Shown: positions 1 through 6,225, counted from the stretch's first letter. The stretch: 11,804 bases of DNA from an uncultured Methylophilus sp. (GCA_936943315.1 CAKZJM010000103.1:1-11804); one strand, 5' to 3'. Notes: generated from the letters alone by a model not told the origin. Translations and numbers: made by a program.

Positions 1-489
1 CGCAAAGCCAAAAGCCACAAACAGGCCAATGACAAAATCCAGGTATTCTGCGATATCCGTCATCACAGTCACGCCCTGTGGCGCACTGCCAACCAAGAAG
101 CTGAAGACCACCGGAAACACTACAAAATAAGCAAACGCCATGCCGATAAAGAACAATAGAATGGCTGAAGCCAGCAGTGGGCGGATCAGGCGCTTTTCAT
201 GCGCATACAAGCCTGGGGAAACAAACGCCCAGCATTGGTAAATCATCCAGGGTAATGAAATCAGAAAAGCCGCTAACATGGTGACCTTCATCGGCACAAA
301 AAAGGGCGTGGTGACTGCGGTAGCAATCATTTGGGCACCTTGCGGCAGTTTACTTAACAATGGCGCGGCTAACAGGCTGTCTGCAAACGGGAATAACGCT
401 GCAAACACCACCAGCCAACCGACAATGGCCCGCAACAAGCGATTACGCAATTCAATCAGGTGTGAAATAAAGCTTTCGGTGGGCGTCAT
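1..489 (-). CDS. tatC: Sec-independent protein translocase TatC, 3' end cut by window edge
   Basis: TatC is the polytopic inner-membrane subunit that recognises twin-arginine signal peptides and works with TatA and TatB to export folded proteins. Translating from the ATG at 489 gives 163 residues with no stop before the edge; the family is usually about 240-260 residues, so roughly the last third is missing. The N terminus (MTPTESFISHLIELRNRLLR) is typical, with the conserved cytoplasmic start before TM1 (about residues 21-40). The family hallmark follows at residues 61-99: a Pro/Phe segment and Lys68, then YQCWAFVSPGLYAHEK. The Glu in that last block corresponds to the signal-peptide-binding Glu of E. 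coli TatC. The gene starts 21 bp after the tatB stop, in the same frame, and closes a tatABC operon. Identity is secure; only the C terminus is unseen. Confidence 0.95.
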   Translation of the reverse strand, partial: MTPTESFISHLIELRNRLLRAIVGWLVVFAALFPFADSLLAAPLLSKLPQGAQMIATAVTTPFFVPMKVTMLAAFLISLPWMIYQCWAFVSPGLYAHEKRLIRPLLASAILLFFIGMAFAYFVVFPVVFSFLVGSAPQGVTVMTDIAEYLDFVIGLFVAFGFA

Positions 490-510
490 GATCTGGCAAT
501 CCAAAAACGC

Positions 511-1029
511 TTAAGCAAGCGGCTTTTGTTCAGACACTGGTGCAGTGTCTTCGTCTTTTTGAGCCGCTTTACGTTGGCGGCGTGTTTTCTTTTTTTCTTC
601 AACCGGCACCGCAAATAATTCTGCTTGCGAGCCTGCGTCTACCACCGGCAGCGTTTCAATTGGTTGCGTTTCGGAAACCCCTTCCACTGCCGCGGCATCG
701 ACCTTGCGCTGTCTGGGCTTACGTGGCTTTTTGGGGGCGGCTACTGGTTCTGCTGTCACCTCAATCGCAGGCGGTGTCGTTGGCAAAATACTTTGCTCAA
801 TGTCTTGGTAACCCTGCTGCAAGCTTGATTGCACTTCTTGCTGCAGGGTTTGTAACTCAGCAAACCGCGATTCACGATTGACCTCGTCTTTCACCTGCGT
901 CACAAATCGTTGCAAGCGGCCAAAAAAAGCGCCCGCAGTGCGGGCGACTTTTGGCAGTTTTTCCGGCCCGATTACCACGAGGGCGACAAAAGCAATGACC
1001 ATTAACTCTGAAAAGGAAATATCAAACAC
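511..1029 (-). CDS. tatB: Sec-independent protein translocase TatB
   Basis: TatB forms the receptor complex with TatC for twin-arginine signal peptides. The 172-residue product begins MFDISFSELMVIAFVALVVI, the canonical TatB N terminus: Glu8 in the short TM helix, then the Gly21-Pro22 hinge and an amphipathic helix (about residues 23-80). The start codon is GTG, and I see no good Shine-Dalgarno site. I keep this start because the family almost always begins MFDI. The C-terminal half is low-complexity Pro/Ala/Glu with two strongly basic patches (about residues 100-109 and 146-154), a variable region in TatB proteins. Length is close to the E. coli protein. It lies 13 bp after tatA and 21 bp before tatC. 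Confidence 0.96.
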   Translation of the reverse strand: MFDISFSELMVIAFVALVVIGPEKLPKVARTAGAFFGRLQRFVTQVKDEVNRESRFAELQTLQQEVQSSLQQGYQDIEQSILPTTPPAIEVTAEPVAAPKKPRKPRQRKVDAAAVEGVSETQPIETLPVVDAGSQAELFAVPVEEKKKTRRQRKAAQKDEDTAPVSEQKPLA

Positions 1030-1042
1030 GATAAGTCAGTGT

Positions 1043-1225
1043 TTACTTACTTTTATCAGAAATCTCTTCAGGCTTGGACTCACCCTTGCCCTCATTCACT
1101 GCTTTTTTAAACTCATTCACGGCACCACCTACGTCGCCACCAATATTGCGCAGTTTTTTAGTGCCAAACACCAGCACCACAATTAGCAAGACAATCAGCC
1201 AATGCCATAAACTAAATGATCCCAT
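1043..1225 (-). CDS. tatA: Sec-independent protein translocase TatA
   Basis: TatA is the pore-forming subunit that is recruited to TatBC and oligomerises for translocation of folded proteins. This is a short version of 60 residues. It has an N-terminal TM helix (about residues 6-20), the Phe20-Gly21 hinge followed by TKKLRNIGGDVG, and an amphipathic helix to about residue 44, then a short charged tail. The absence of a Glu at position 8 and the FGTKKL motif separate it from TatB, which follows. A clear AAGGAGA ribosome binding site lies six bases upstream of the ATG. It sits 27 bp after the HIT gene in what looks like one transcript. Confidence 0.96.
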   Translation of the reverse strand: MGSFSLWHWLIVLLIVVLVFGTKKLRNIGGDVGGAVNEFKKAVNEGKGESKPEEISDKSK

Positions 1226-1230
1226 GACAA

Positions 1231-1237
1231 TCTCCTT
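1231..1237 (-). promoter_or_regulatory. Strong ribosome binding site of tatA
   Basis: The minus strand reads AAGGAGA six bases before the tatA ATG. It is one of the few strong Shine-Dalgarno sites in the window and fits the need for TatA in large excess over TatB and TatC. TatB, by contrast, has a GTG start with no visible site. Confidence 0.75.
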
Positions 1238-1252
1238 AATTTTATTCAGCGT

Positions 1253-1582
1253 TTAGGCCGCAGGGCCACCACCGAACACGTGCAGATGAATATGAAACAC
1301 TTCCTGCCCACCTTCGCGGCCAACATTCATCACTGTTTTATAACCAACCAGGCCTTGCTCAGCCGCCAGTTGCGCGGCCAGCAACATCATTTTGCCCAGC
1401 AGCGCCTGATGTTCAGGCTTGCAGTCTTTCAGTGTTTCAATGTGGGTTTTAGGGACGATCAGAAAATGGACTTTTGCTAAGGGACGGATGTCATGAAACA
1501 CGATGACATCGTCGTCTTCGTAAAGCGTTTTTGATGGAATGCTGCCCGCAGCAATTTTACAAAAAATACAGTCAGCACTCAT
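1253..1582 (-). CDS. HIT-family (HINT-like) purine nucleotide hydrolase
   Basis: This 109-residue cytoplasmic protein belongs to the HINT branch of the histidine-triad family, which hydrolyses nucleoside phosphoramidates and AMP-lysine-type bonds. The histidine triad is intact: His97, His99 and His101 in VFHIHLHVFGG, with His99 the expected nucleophile. The upstream block (about residues 37-46, KVHFLIVPKTH) is also typical, and the N-terminal CIFC pair with His39 could form the metal site seen in some members. Its ATG overlaps the hisE stop (ATGA, 4 bp), so translation is probably coupled to hisE. A HIT gene after hisE is a common neighbour in proteobacteria; a direct role in histidine synthesis is not established. 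The physiological substrate is unknown. Confidence 0.93.
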   Translation of the reverse strand: MSADCIFCKIAAGSIPSKTLYEDDDVIVFHDIRPLAKVHFLIVPKTHIETLKDCKPEHQALLGKMMLLAAQLAAEQGLVGYKTVMNVGREGGQEVFHIHLHVFGGGPAA

Positions 1583-1914
1583 TCTTTCCTGCTCGCTTTC
1601 TCTGCAATCCCAGACAAGCCCTCACGCCGCGCCAACTCTGCCAGCACATCTTGTGCACTGAGCCCGGCATGACTCAACATCACCAAGGTATGAAACCACA
1701 AGTCTGCCGTTTCATAAATAATCTCTTCCGCCTTGCCACCTTTGGCAGCAATCACCGTTTCAGTGGCTTCTTCCCCCACTTTTTTGAGAATGCTGTCCAT
1801 GCCTTTGGCATACAGTTTCGCAACATAGGAGGATGACGGATCAGCCGCTTTACGCTGTTCGAGCAGCTCGGACAACCGTGCTAATACGTCATTTCCGTTG
1901 AATCCATCACTCAT
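1579..1914 (-). CDS. hisE: Phosphoribosyl-ATP pyrophosphatase
   Basis: HisE catalyses the second step of histidine synthesis, hydrolysing phosphoribosyl-ATP to phosphoribosyl-AMP and pyrophosphate. The 111 residues form an all-alpha MazG-like fold. The metal-binding signature is visible as GEEATETVIAAK (Glu48, Glu49, Glu52) followed by YETADLWFH (Glu68, Asp71). Length is normal for a stand-alone HisE. It is separate from HisI here, unlike the fused HisIE of enterobacteria. The start overlaps hisI by 8 bp and the end overlaps the HIT gene by 4 bp. It is the last histidine gene of the cluster. Confidence 0.97.
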   Translation of the reverse strand: MSDGFNGNDVLARLSELLEQRKAADPSSSYVAKLYAKGMDSILKKVGEEATETVIAAKGGKAEEIIYETADLWFHTLVMLSHAGLSAQDVLAELARREGLSGIAEKASRKE

Positions 1915-2290
1915 GATAAATCGCCTTAGGATCTTTGAGCACCGGCTCTACCGTTACCCAATCGTCGCCTTGCAGTTGCTGGAAAAAGCAATTGTGCCGC
2001 CCAGTATGACAGGCAATGCCACCAAGTTGTTCGACCGTAAGGAGGATGACATCATCATCGCAATCAAGACGGATATCGTGCACGATCTGGGTATGGCCGG
2101 ATTCTTCGCCTTTGTGCCACAGTTTGTTGCGTGAGCGTGAAAAATAAACCGCATGGCCAGTCTCACGTGTCAGCTGTAAGGCCTCACGATTCATCCAGGC
2201 AAACATGAGGATTTTGCCGGTGTCTTTTTCCTGGGCAATGACGGGCACAAGACCATCCTCGGTCCATGCCACTTGATCAAGCCAACTCAT
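1907..2290 (-). CDS. hisI: Phosphoribosyl-AMP cyclohydrolase
   Basis: HisI opens the adenine ring of phosphoribosyl-AMP, the third step of histidine synthesis. It is a zinc- and magnesium-dependent cytoplasmic homodimer. The 127-residue sequence shows the full set of ligands: Asp76, Asp78 and Asp80 in LDCDDD for magnesium, and Cys77, Cys94 and Cys101 for zinc, the last two within ACHTGRHNC. SRSRNKLWHKGEESGH (about 51-66) is the conserved substrate-binding block. The ATG overlaps the hisF stop by 4 bp and the 3' end overlaps hisE by 8 bp, so the three are probably translationally coupled. Confidence 0.97.
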   Translation of the reverse strand: MSWLDQVAWTEDGLVPVIAQEKDTGKILMFAWMNREALQLTRETGHAVYFSRSRNKLWHKGEESGHTQIVHDIRLDCDDDVILLTVEQLGGIACHTGRHNCFFQQLQGDDWVTVEPVLKDPKAIYHE

Positions 2291-3051
2291 CGCATTTCCA
2301 ATCCGTGTTGACGCATATAGTCTTTGGCCTGCTGCACGGTGAATTCGCCATAGTGAAAAATACTGGCCGCCAGTACGGCATCTGCCCCACCCACCGTCAC
2401 ACCATCCACCAAATGCTGCAAGTTGCCAACACCACCCGAAGCAATCAATGGCACGTCGACCGCATCACTGATGGCCTTGTTGAGGGGGTTATTGAAGCCA
2501 ATTTTAGTGCCATCCCGGTCCATGCTAGTCACCAACAATTCACCGGCGCCCAGGCTGACCATTTTCTGCGCCCACTTCACGGCATCCAGTCCGGTAGGGT
2601 TGCGTCCGCCATGCGTAAACACTTCCCACTCGAATGGCTGGTTATCGACTTTTTTGGCATCAATCGCTACCACGATGCATTGCGAGCCGAAACGGCTGGC
2701 CGCATCTTCGACCACTTGTGGATTCAACACTGCGGTGGTGTTGATACTGACTTTATCGGCCCCTGCATTGAGTAAGCGGCGCACATCTTCAACTTTGCGC
2801 ACGCCCCCGCCTACTGTGAGCGGAATGAAAATCTGCTCAGCCACGCGTTCAATAATATGCAATATGAGGTCGCGGTTATCGGAGCTGGCAGTAATATCAA
2901 GGAAAGTGAGTTCGTCTGCACCCTGGTCATTGTAGCGCTGGGCGATTTCTACCGGGTCACCGGCATCACGCAGTTCAAGAAAATTGATACCCTTGACCAC
3001 CCGGCCATCGGTCACATCGAGGCAGGGGATAATACGTTTGGCACAGCCCAT
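2287..3051 (-). CDS. hisF: Imidazole glycerol phosphate synthase, cyclase subunit HisF
   Basis: HisF pairs with HisH. It uses ammonia delivered by HisH to turn PRFAR into imidazole glycerol phosphate and AICAR, the latter returning to purine synthesis. The 254 residues form a (beta/alpha)8 barrel. The two catalytic aspartates are in place (Asp12 in IIPCLDVTDGRVVKG and Asp131 in VVAIDAKK). The phosphate-binding loops LTVGGGVR (about 78-85) and IASGGVGN (about 203-210) are also present. The start ATG shares one base with the hisA stop (TAATG), which argues for translational re-initiation. Length is typical. Confidence 0.98.
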   Translation of the reverse strand: MGCAKRIIPCLDVTDGRVVKGINFLELRDAGDPVEIAQRYNDQGADELTFLDITASSDNRDLILHIIERVAEQIFIPLTVGGGVRKVEDVRRLLNAGADKVSINTTAVLNPQVVEDAASRFGSQCIVVAIDAKKVDNQPFEWEVFTHGGRNPTGLDAVKWAQKMVSLGAGELLVTSMDRDGTKIGFNNPLNKAISDAVDVPLIASGGVGNLQHLVDGVTVGGADAVLAASIFHYGEFTVQQAKDYMRQHGLEMR

Positions 3052-3785
3052 TATTGCCCGCTTAGCTGGTCGGCCAGCTGTTGTGCGGCAGCGAAATCTA
3101 ATGTGCCTTCATAAATCGCACGGCCGGTAATGGCGCCCATAATACCTTCATCCTGTACAGCGCACAGTTGACGCACGTCATCAAGATTGGTGACGCCACC
3201 GCTGGCGATCACAGGAATTGAGAGCGCCTGCGCCAATGCAACTGTGGCTTCAATATTGACACCGGTCAGCATGCCATCGCGGCCAATATCGGTATAGACA
3301 ATGCTTTCCACGCCATAATCTTCAAACTTTTTCGCCAGATCGATCACATCGTGACCCGTCAATTTAGACCAGCCATCCACAGCCACTTTGCCATCTTTGG
3401 CGTCTAAACCGACCATGATCTGGCCAGGAAAGGCGTCGTGCAGGAAACCAGGATTTTTCACCGCGGCGGTACCGATAATGACGTAGCTGATACCATCGTC
3501 CAGATAGCGCTCAATGGTATCCAGGTCACGAATGCCGCCACCCAATTGAATCGGAATATCCCCACCAACCGCCGTAACGATGGATTTGATGGCCTCTTCA
3601 TTAATGGGTTTGCCAGCAAAAGCGCCGTTCAAATCGACCAGATGCAGTCGTTTACCGCCTTTATCTACCCAATGTCTGGCCATGGCGCCCGGGTCTTCGG
3701 AAAATACTGTGGATTCTTCCATCAGGCCCTGCTTTAAACGGACACAGTGGCCATCTTTCAAATCAATTGCTGGAATAATTAACAT
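3051..3785 (-). CDS. hisA: ProFAR isomerase HisA
   Basis: HisA carries out the Amadori rearrangement of ProFAR to PRFAR, step four of histidine synthesis. This (beta/alpha)8 barrel of 244 residues is a paralogue of HisF. It has the general acid/base aspartates Asp8 (IPAIDLKDGHCVRL) and Asp128 (VGLDAKDGKVAVDGW), the QLGGGIRD phosphate loop (about 80-87) and YTDIGRDGMLTG. The DGW motif and the absence of the TrpF-like specificity of PriA fit a dedicated HisA. It starts 51 bp after hisH, the largest gap within the hisB-hisE block; I found no convincing promoter or Shine-Dalgarno site there. Its stop overlaps the hisF start by one base. Confidence 0.98.
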   Translation of the reverse strand: MLIIPAIDLKDGHCVRLKQGLMEESTVFSEDPGAMARHWVDKGGKRLHLVDLNGAFAGKPINEEAIKSIVTAVGGDIPIQLGGGIRDLDTIERYLDDGISYVIIGTAAVKNPGFLHDAFPGQIMVGLDAKDGKVAVDGWSKLTGHDVIDLAKKFEDYGVESIVYTDIGRDGMLTGVNIEATVALAQALSIPVIASGGVTNLDDVRQLCAVQDEGIMGAITGRAIYEGTLDFAAAQQLADQLSGQ

Positions 3786-3836
3786 GTTGTTTTCAATGAT
3801 AAATACGAGTAATGACTAAAACGACTGAACGCCCAC

Positions 3837-4481
3837 CTAGGGTTTCCAGTTTACAAAGTTTCGCAGAAGTTGCAAGCCTGCACCGGCACTCTTTTCAGGG
3901 TGAAACTGCACGGCGAACACATTATCACGCGCAATCGCCCCGGTAAAATCAAACGGGTAAGCCGTAGTGGCTGCGGTCAGGCTGGCCTCATTCGGCGCGA
4001 CATAATAACTGTGCACATAATAAAAACGCGCCTGATCGGGAATCTCTGACCACATGGCATGTGACTGTGTTTGATGCACCTGGCTCCATCCCATATGCGG
4101 CACTTTTAGCTTGGCACCATGCACATCCACCATGCGCTCATGTGGGAAGCGCTTGACTTCGCCAGCATACACACCGAGGCCAGAGACATCACCCTCTTCG
4201 GAATGCTCGAACAACATCTGCAGACCGATGCAAATCCCCAGGAAAGGTTTTTGCTGCGTCGCTTCAAGAACGGCTTGACGTAAATGGCGCGCATCCAGCT
4301 CGCGGATGCAATCAGGCATCGCGCCCTGACCGGGAAACACGACGCGCTCCGCCTGTGCAATCTGTTCAGGATCACTGGTGACCGCAATAGAAATGGAAGG
4401 GGCGACCGCTTTAAAAGCATTCGCCACCGATCTTAAATTACCCATGCCATAATCAACAATGGCAACTTGCAAGCGACTCAT
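3837..4481 (-). CDS. hisH: Imidazole glycerol phosphate synthase, glutaminase subunit HisH
   Basis: HisH is the class I glutamine amidotransferase half of imidazole glycerol phosphate synthase and feeds ammonia to HisF. From the ATG at 4481 the product has 214 residues. The triad is complete: Cys84 (LGICIGLQMLFE), His194 and Glu196 (VQFHPEKS). The oxyanion-region FPGQGAMPD (about 49-57) and YGMGN (11-15) are typical, as is YYVHSYYV before the active-site His. The frame is open to a TTG at 4490 (217 residues), but the ATG gives the usual N terminus (MSRLQVAIVDYG), so I prefer it. It begins 16 bp after the hisB stop. Confidence 0.97.
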   Translation of the reverse strand: MSRLQVAIVDYGMGNLRSVANAFKAVAPSISIAVTSDPEQIAQAERVVFPGQGAMPDCIRELDARHLRQAVLEATQQKPFLGICIGLQMLFEHSEEGDVSGLGVYAGEVKRFPHERMVDVHGAKLKVPHMGWSQVHQTQSHAMWSEIPDQARFYYVHSYYVAPNEASLTAATTAYPFDFTGAIARDNVFAVQFHPEKSAGAGLQLLRNFVNWKP

Positions 4482-4497
4482 GATAGGCAATCAGGCG

Positions 4498-5088
4498 TTA
4501 TAACGCACCCTTGGTAGATGGCATCAACCCTGCCATCCGTGGATCTGGCGTCGCCGCCATACGCAGTGCACGGCCAAAGGCCTTAAAGATAGTTTCGGCC
4601 TGGTGGTGCGCATTATTACCTTTGAGGTTATCAATATGCAGCGTGACCAAGGCATGATTGACAAAGCCCTGGAAGAACTCATGGATGAGATCCACATCAA
4701 ACTCGCCGATCATGGCACGTGTAAAGGTGCAGTCAAACTCAAGTCCGGGACGGCCAGACAAATCCAGTGCAACGCGGCTTAATGCTTCATCAAGCGGCAC
4801 ATAGCTGTGCCCATAGCGGGTCAGGCCTTTTTTATCGCCCAGCGCTTTTGAAAAGGCTTGTCCCAGCGTAATACCGATATCTTCCACCGTGTGGTGTGCA
4901 TCAATATGCAGGTCACCCTTGGCCTGTACTTTTAAGTCGATCATGCCATGGCGGGCAATCTGGTCCATCATGTGGTCGAGAAAACCCAAACCGCTGTGCA
5001 AATCGGAGTGACCGGTGCCATCGAGATTAATCGAGACAGAGATTTGTGTTTCTAGCGTATTACGCGTGACTTCAGCTTGACGTGACAT
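4498..5088 (-). CDS. hisB: Imidazoleglycerol-phosphate dehydratase (monofunctional HisB)
   Basis: HisB removes water from imidazole glycerol phosphate to give imidazole acetol phosphate. The 196-residue product (from the ATG at 5088) is the dehydratase domain only, with no N-terminal phosphatase as in E. coli HisB, so histidinol-phosphate phosphatase must be encoded elsewhere. The duplicated metal motifs are present: GFLDHM, DAHHTVED (about 64-70) and the C-terminal AHHQAE (160-165), plus HEFFQG and the ending DPRMAGLMPSTKGAL. The frame is open to a GTG at 5109 (203 residues). I prefer the ATG because the family usually starts just before the QAEVTRNT block, but neither start has a clear ribosome binding site. 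A candidate promoter lies about 45 bp upstream, right after the hps terminator. Confidence 0.96.
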   Translation of the reverse strand: MSRQAEVTRNTLETQISVSINLDGTGHSDLHSGLGFLDHMMDQIARHGMIDLKVQAKGDLHIDAHHTVEDIGITLGQAFSKALGDKKGLTRYGHSYVPLDEALSRVALDLSGRPGLEFDCTFTRAMIGEFDVDLIHEFFQGFVNHALVTLHIDNLKGNNAHHQAETIFKAFGRALRMAATPDPRMAGLMPSTKGAL

Positions 5089-5133
5089 ATGAGAAAGGAA
5101 GGTATTCACAGGGAATTTGCAATGATGACACTC

Positions 5134-5163
5134 ATTTTACAGCAAGTCTTACCAGACTGGCAA
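5134..5163 (-). promoter_or_regulatory. Candidate promoter for hisB and downstream genes
   Basis: On the minus strand TTGCCA (5158-5163) is followed after 18 bp by TAAAAT (5134-5139), a fair sigma-70 match. Transcription would begin near 5127, just past the hps terminator and about 40 bp before the preferred hisB ATG. It would let hisB-hisE-HIT-tatABC be transcribed despite termination after hps. This is a match by eye only. A small AGTCT/AGACT hairpin (5145-5158) lies inside the spacer. Confidence 0.4.
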
Positions 5164-5181
5164 AAAGCTGTCATGAAAAAC

Positions 5182-5211
5182 AAAAAAGCAGCCCGGTTGG
5201 GCTGCTTTTTT
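5182..5211 (-). terminator. Bidirectional rho-independent terminator after hps
   Basis: AGCAGCCC (5187-5194), a four-base GGTT loop and GGGCTGCT (5199-5206) form a perfect GC-rich 8-bp stem. An A-run precedes it and a T-run follows it on the plus strand, so it reads as an intrinsic terminator in either direction. With the A/T runs paired, the arms extend to 13 bp. On the minus strand it lies 32 bp after the hps stop and should end most hps transcripts before hisB. It is the clearest terminator in the window. Confidence 0.85.
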
Positions 5212-5243
5212 TGAATCAGAATGCTATCTTGAGATAGAAACGA

Positions 5244-6125
5244 TTATTTAGCTTCTTCAGTTGCTGGGGCAGCTTCTGCAGCAGGTGCAGCTTCAGCTGG
5301 AGCAGCTTCTTCAGCGGCCGGGGCTTCAGCAGCAGGTGCGGCTTCAGCAGGCGCAGCTTCTTCAGCAGCTGGCGCTTCAGCAGCAGGAGCAGCTTCTTCA
5401 GATTTTTTACCCAACAGTGAGAATACCAATACGGCAGCAACAGCAGCAATGATCCATGGCAGCAACTTGTTGCCACCTTTGGTTGCAGCGCCAGAACCGT
5501 GAGCGATTTTGGTGATTTCGTTTGCAGCAGCCGCTGGATCAGCAGCGCCGTAGATAGCAGCACCAGCCACCACGATATCAGCACCAGCGTCTACCACTTG
5601 CTTGGTTGTTGCAGCTTTCACGCCACCAGCAACAGACACTTTAGCGCCTGTTTTCAGGCCAGATACCAGGCCCAGGTCAGCAAATGGGGTTTGACCAGCC
5701 GCTTGTTGGTCCAAACCAGTGTGAACACCGATAATGTGTGCACCCAGTTTAACAACTTCCAGCGTACGGGCTTTTTTGTCTTTAACGTTGATCAGGTCGA
5801 TTTGCGCTTCTTTGCCATATTTGTTGGCAGCGTCAATCACGCCTTTGATCGTACCGATGTCTGCAGTACCCAACACGGTACAAATGTCAGCACCTGCTTT
5901 GTAGAATGGCTCAGCTTCGTAGAAGCCCGCATCCATGGTTTTCAGGTCAACCAAAATTTTGTTGTTAGGGAATTTAGAACGCAATGCTTTCAACAGTTCG
6001 ATACCGTTATGTTTGATACAAGGTGTACCAATTTCCAGAATATCAACGTGTGGCGCTACTTTAGCTGCCAATGCAATCGTTGCGTCAAAATCCAATGAGT
6101 CCAATGCCATCTGGGTTTGTGCCAT
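5244..6125 (-). CDS. hps: 3-hexulose-6-phosphate synthase with C-terminal membrane helix and Ala/Pro/Glu tail
   Basis: HPS condenses formaldehyde with ribulose 5-phosphate to arabino-3-hexulose 6-phosphate, the fixation step of the RuMP cycle. Residues 1-210 form the usual compact (beta/alpha)8 barrel of the OMP-decarboxylase superfamily: ALDSLDF at the start, EIGTP (31-35), the metal/substrate signature Asp60-x-Lys62-x-x-Asp65, GVHTGLDQQA (133-142) and SVAGGVK (164-170). Ordinary HPS ends near residue 210. This protein has 293 residues and continues in frame into a hydrophobic helix (about 221-239, LLPWIIAAVAAVLVFSLLG), two lysines and an acidic Ala/Pro/Glu tail (243-293). Nearly all lysines are AAA and both arginines CGT, the bias of a highly expressed gene. 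It has a strong ribosome binding site, a likely own promoter and a terminator, and sits between hisC and hisB. The enzyme call is firm; membrane tethering is an inference. Confidence 0.95.
   Translation of the reverse strand: MAQTQMALDSLDFDATIALAAKVAPHVDILEIGTPCIKHNGIELLKALRSKFPNNKILVDLKTMDAGFYEAEPFYKAGADICTVLGTADIGTIKGVIDAANKYGKEAQIDLINVKDKKARTLEVVKLGAHIIGVHTGLDQQAAGQTPFADLGLVSGLKTGAKVSVAGGVKAATTKQVVDAGADIVVAGAAIYGAADPAAAANEITKIAHGSGAATKGGNKLLPWIIAAVAAVLVFSLLGKKSEEAAPAAEAPAAEEAAPAEAAPAAEAPAAEEAAPAEAAPAAEAAPATEEAK
5247..5393 (-). repeat. 51-bp in-frame tandem repeat in the hps tail
   Basis: Two full 51-bp units (5343-5393 and 5292-5342) and a diverging partial third (to about 5247) encode the Ala/Pro/Glu tail of HPS. 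The two full units give an identical 17-residue peptide, AAPAAEAPAAEEAAPAE. They differ at seven nucleotides, every one at a third codon position. The repeat therefore looks old and kept for its peptide, not a fresh slippage product. Confidence 0.85.
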
Positions 6126-6130
6126 TTTTC

Positions 6131-6137
6131 TTCCTCC
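6131..6137 (-). promoter_or_regulatory. Strong ribosome binding site of hps
   Basis: The minus strand reads GGAGGAA with GGAGG seven bases before the hps ATG. This is the best Shine-Dalgarno match in the window and decides the start codon. Most his genes here rely on overlap or weak sites, so hps stands out as tuned for high translation. Confidence 0.85.
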
Positions 6138-6200
6138 GAGTTTGCTCTATTTTAAATCCAATGAATTAATGCGCAGCAATTATGCAAACGCAGCCCTCAC

Positions 6201-6225
6201 TGCACATTATGTACAATAGCGTGCA
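6201..6225 (-). promoter_or_regulatory. Inverted repeat at the predicted hps transcription start
   Basis: TGCAC (6201-6205) and GTGCA (6221-6225) are perfect inverted arms separated by 15 bp, with the self-complementary TGTACA near the centre (6210-6215). The element begins inside the candidate -10 box and spans the expected start point, the place for a repressor-type operator. No regulator is identified, and a short arm of 5 bp could occur by chance. Confidence 0.3.

Noticed and set aside
2423..2935. Plus-strand open frames opposite hisF, and similar ones opposite murA (9537-10114)
   Set aside because: They are fully opposed to well-supported genes with intact catalytic residues and show no family resemblance.
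3786..3836. Promoter between hisH and hisA
   Set aside because: The 51-bp gap is AT-rich in part, but no hexamer pair with acceptable spacing was found and no ribosome binding site is evident.
5106..5135. Nine-codon reading frame before hisB whose stop overlaps the alternative GTG start, as a his leader peptide
   Set aside because: It has no histidine codons, no ribosome binding site and no terminator/antiterminator structure behind it. A his attenuator is not supported.
5247..5393. Repeat as a CRISPR-like or mobile repeat
   Set aside because: The units are directly abutting, in frame and inside a coding region, with no spacers and no cas or transposase genes nearby.
5460..5500. Frameshift or assembly join fusing HPS to an unrelated membrane protein
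   Set aside because: The frame is continuous, the linker is ordinary coding sequence and the biased codon use continues across the junction. The tail repeat also shows in-frame constraint.
5216..5584. Leu/Lys-rich open frame on the minus strand overlapping the hps tail
   Set aside because: It is the shifted reading of the Ala/Pro/Glu repeat; its composition comes from the GCT/GCA-rich DNA. The hps frame is the conserved one, since differences between units are silent only in that frame.
5499..6098. Long open frame on the plus strand antisense to hps
   Set aside because: It lies wholly opposite a clear HPS, has no recognisable domain, and such frames are expected opposite genes with strong codon bias.
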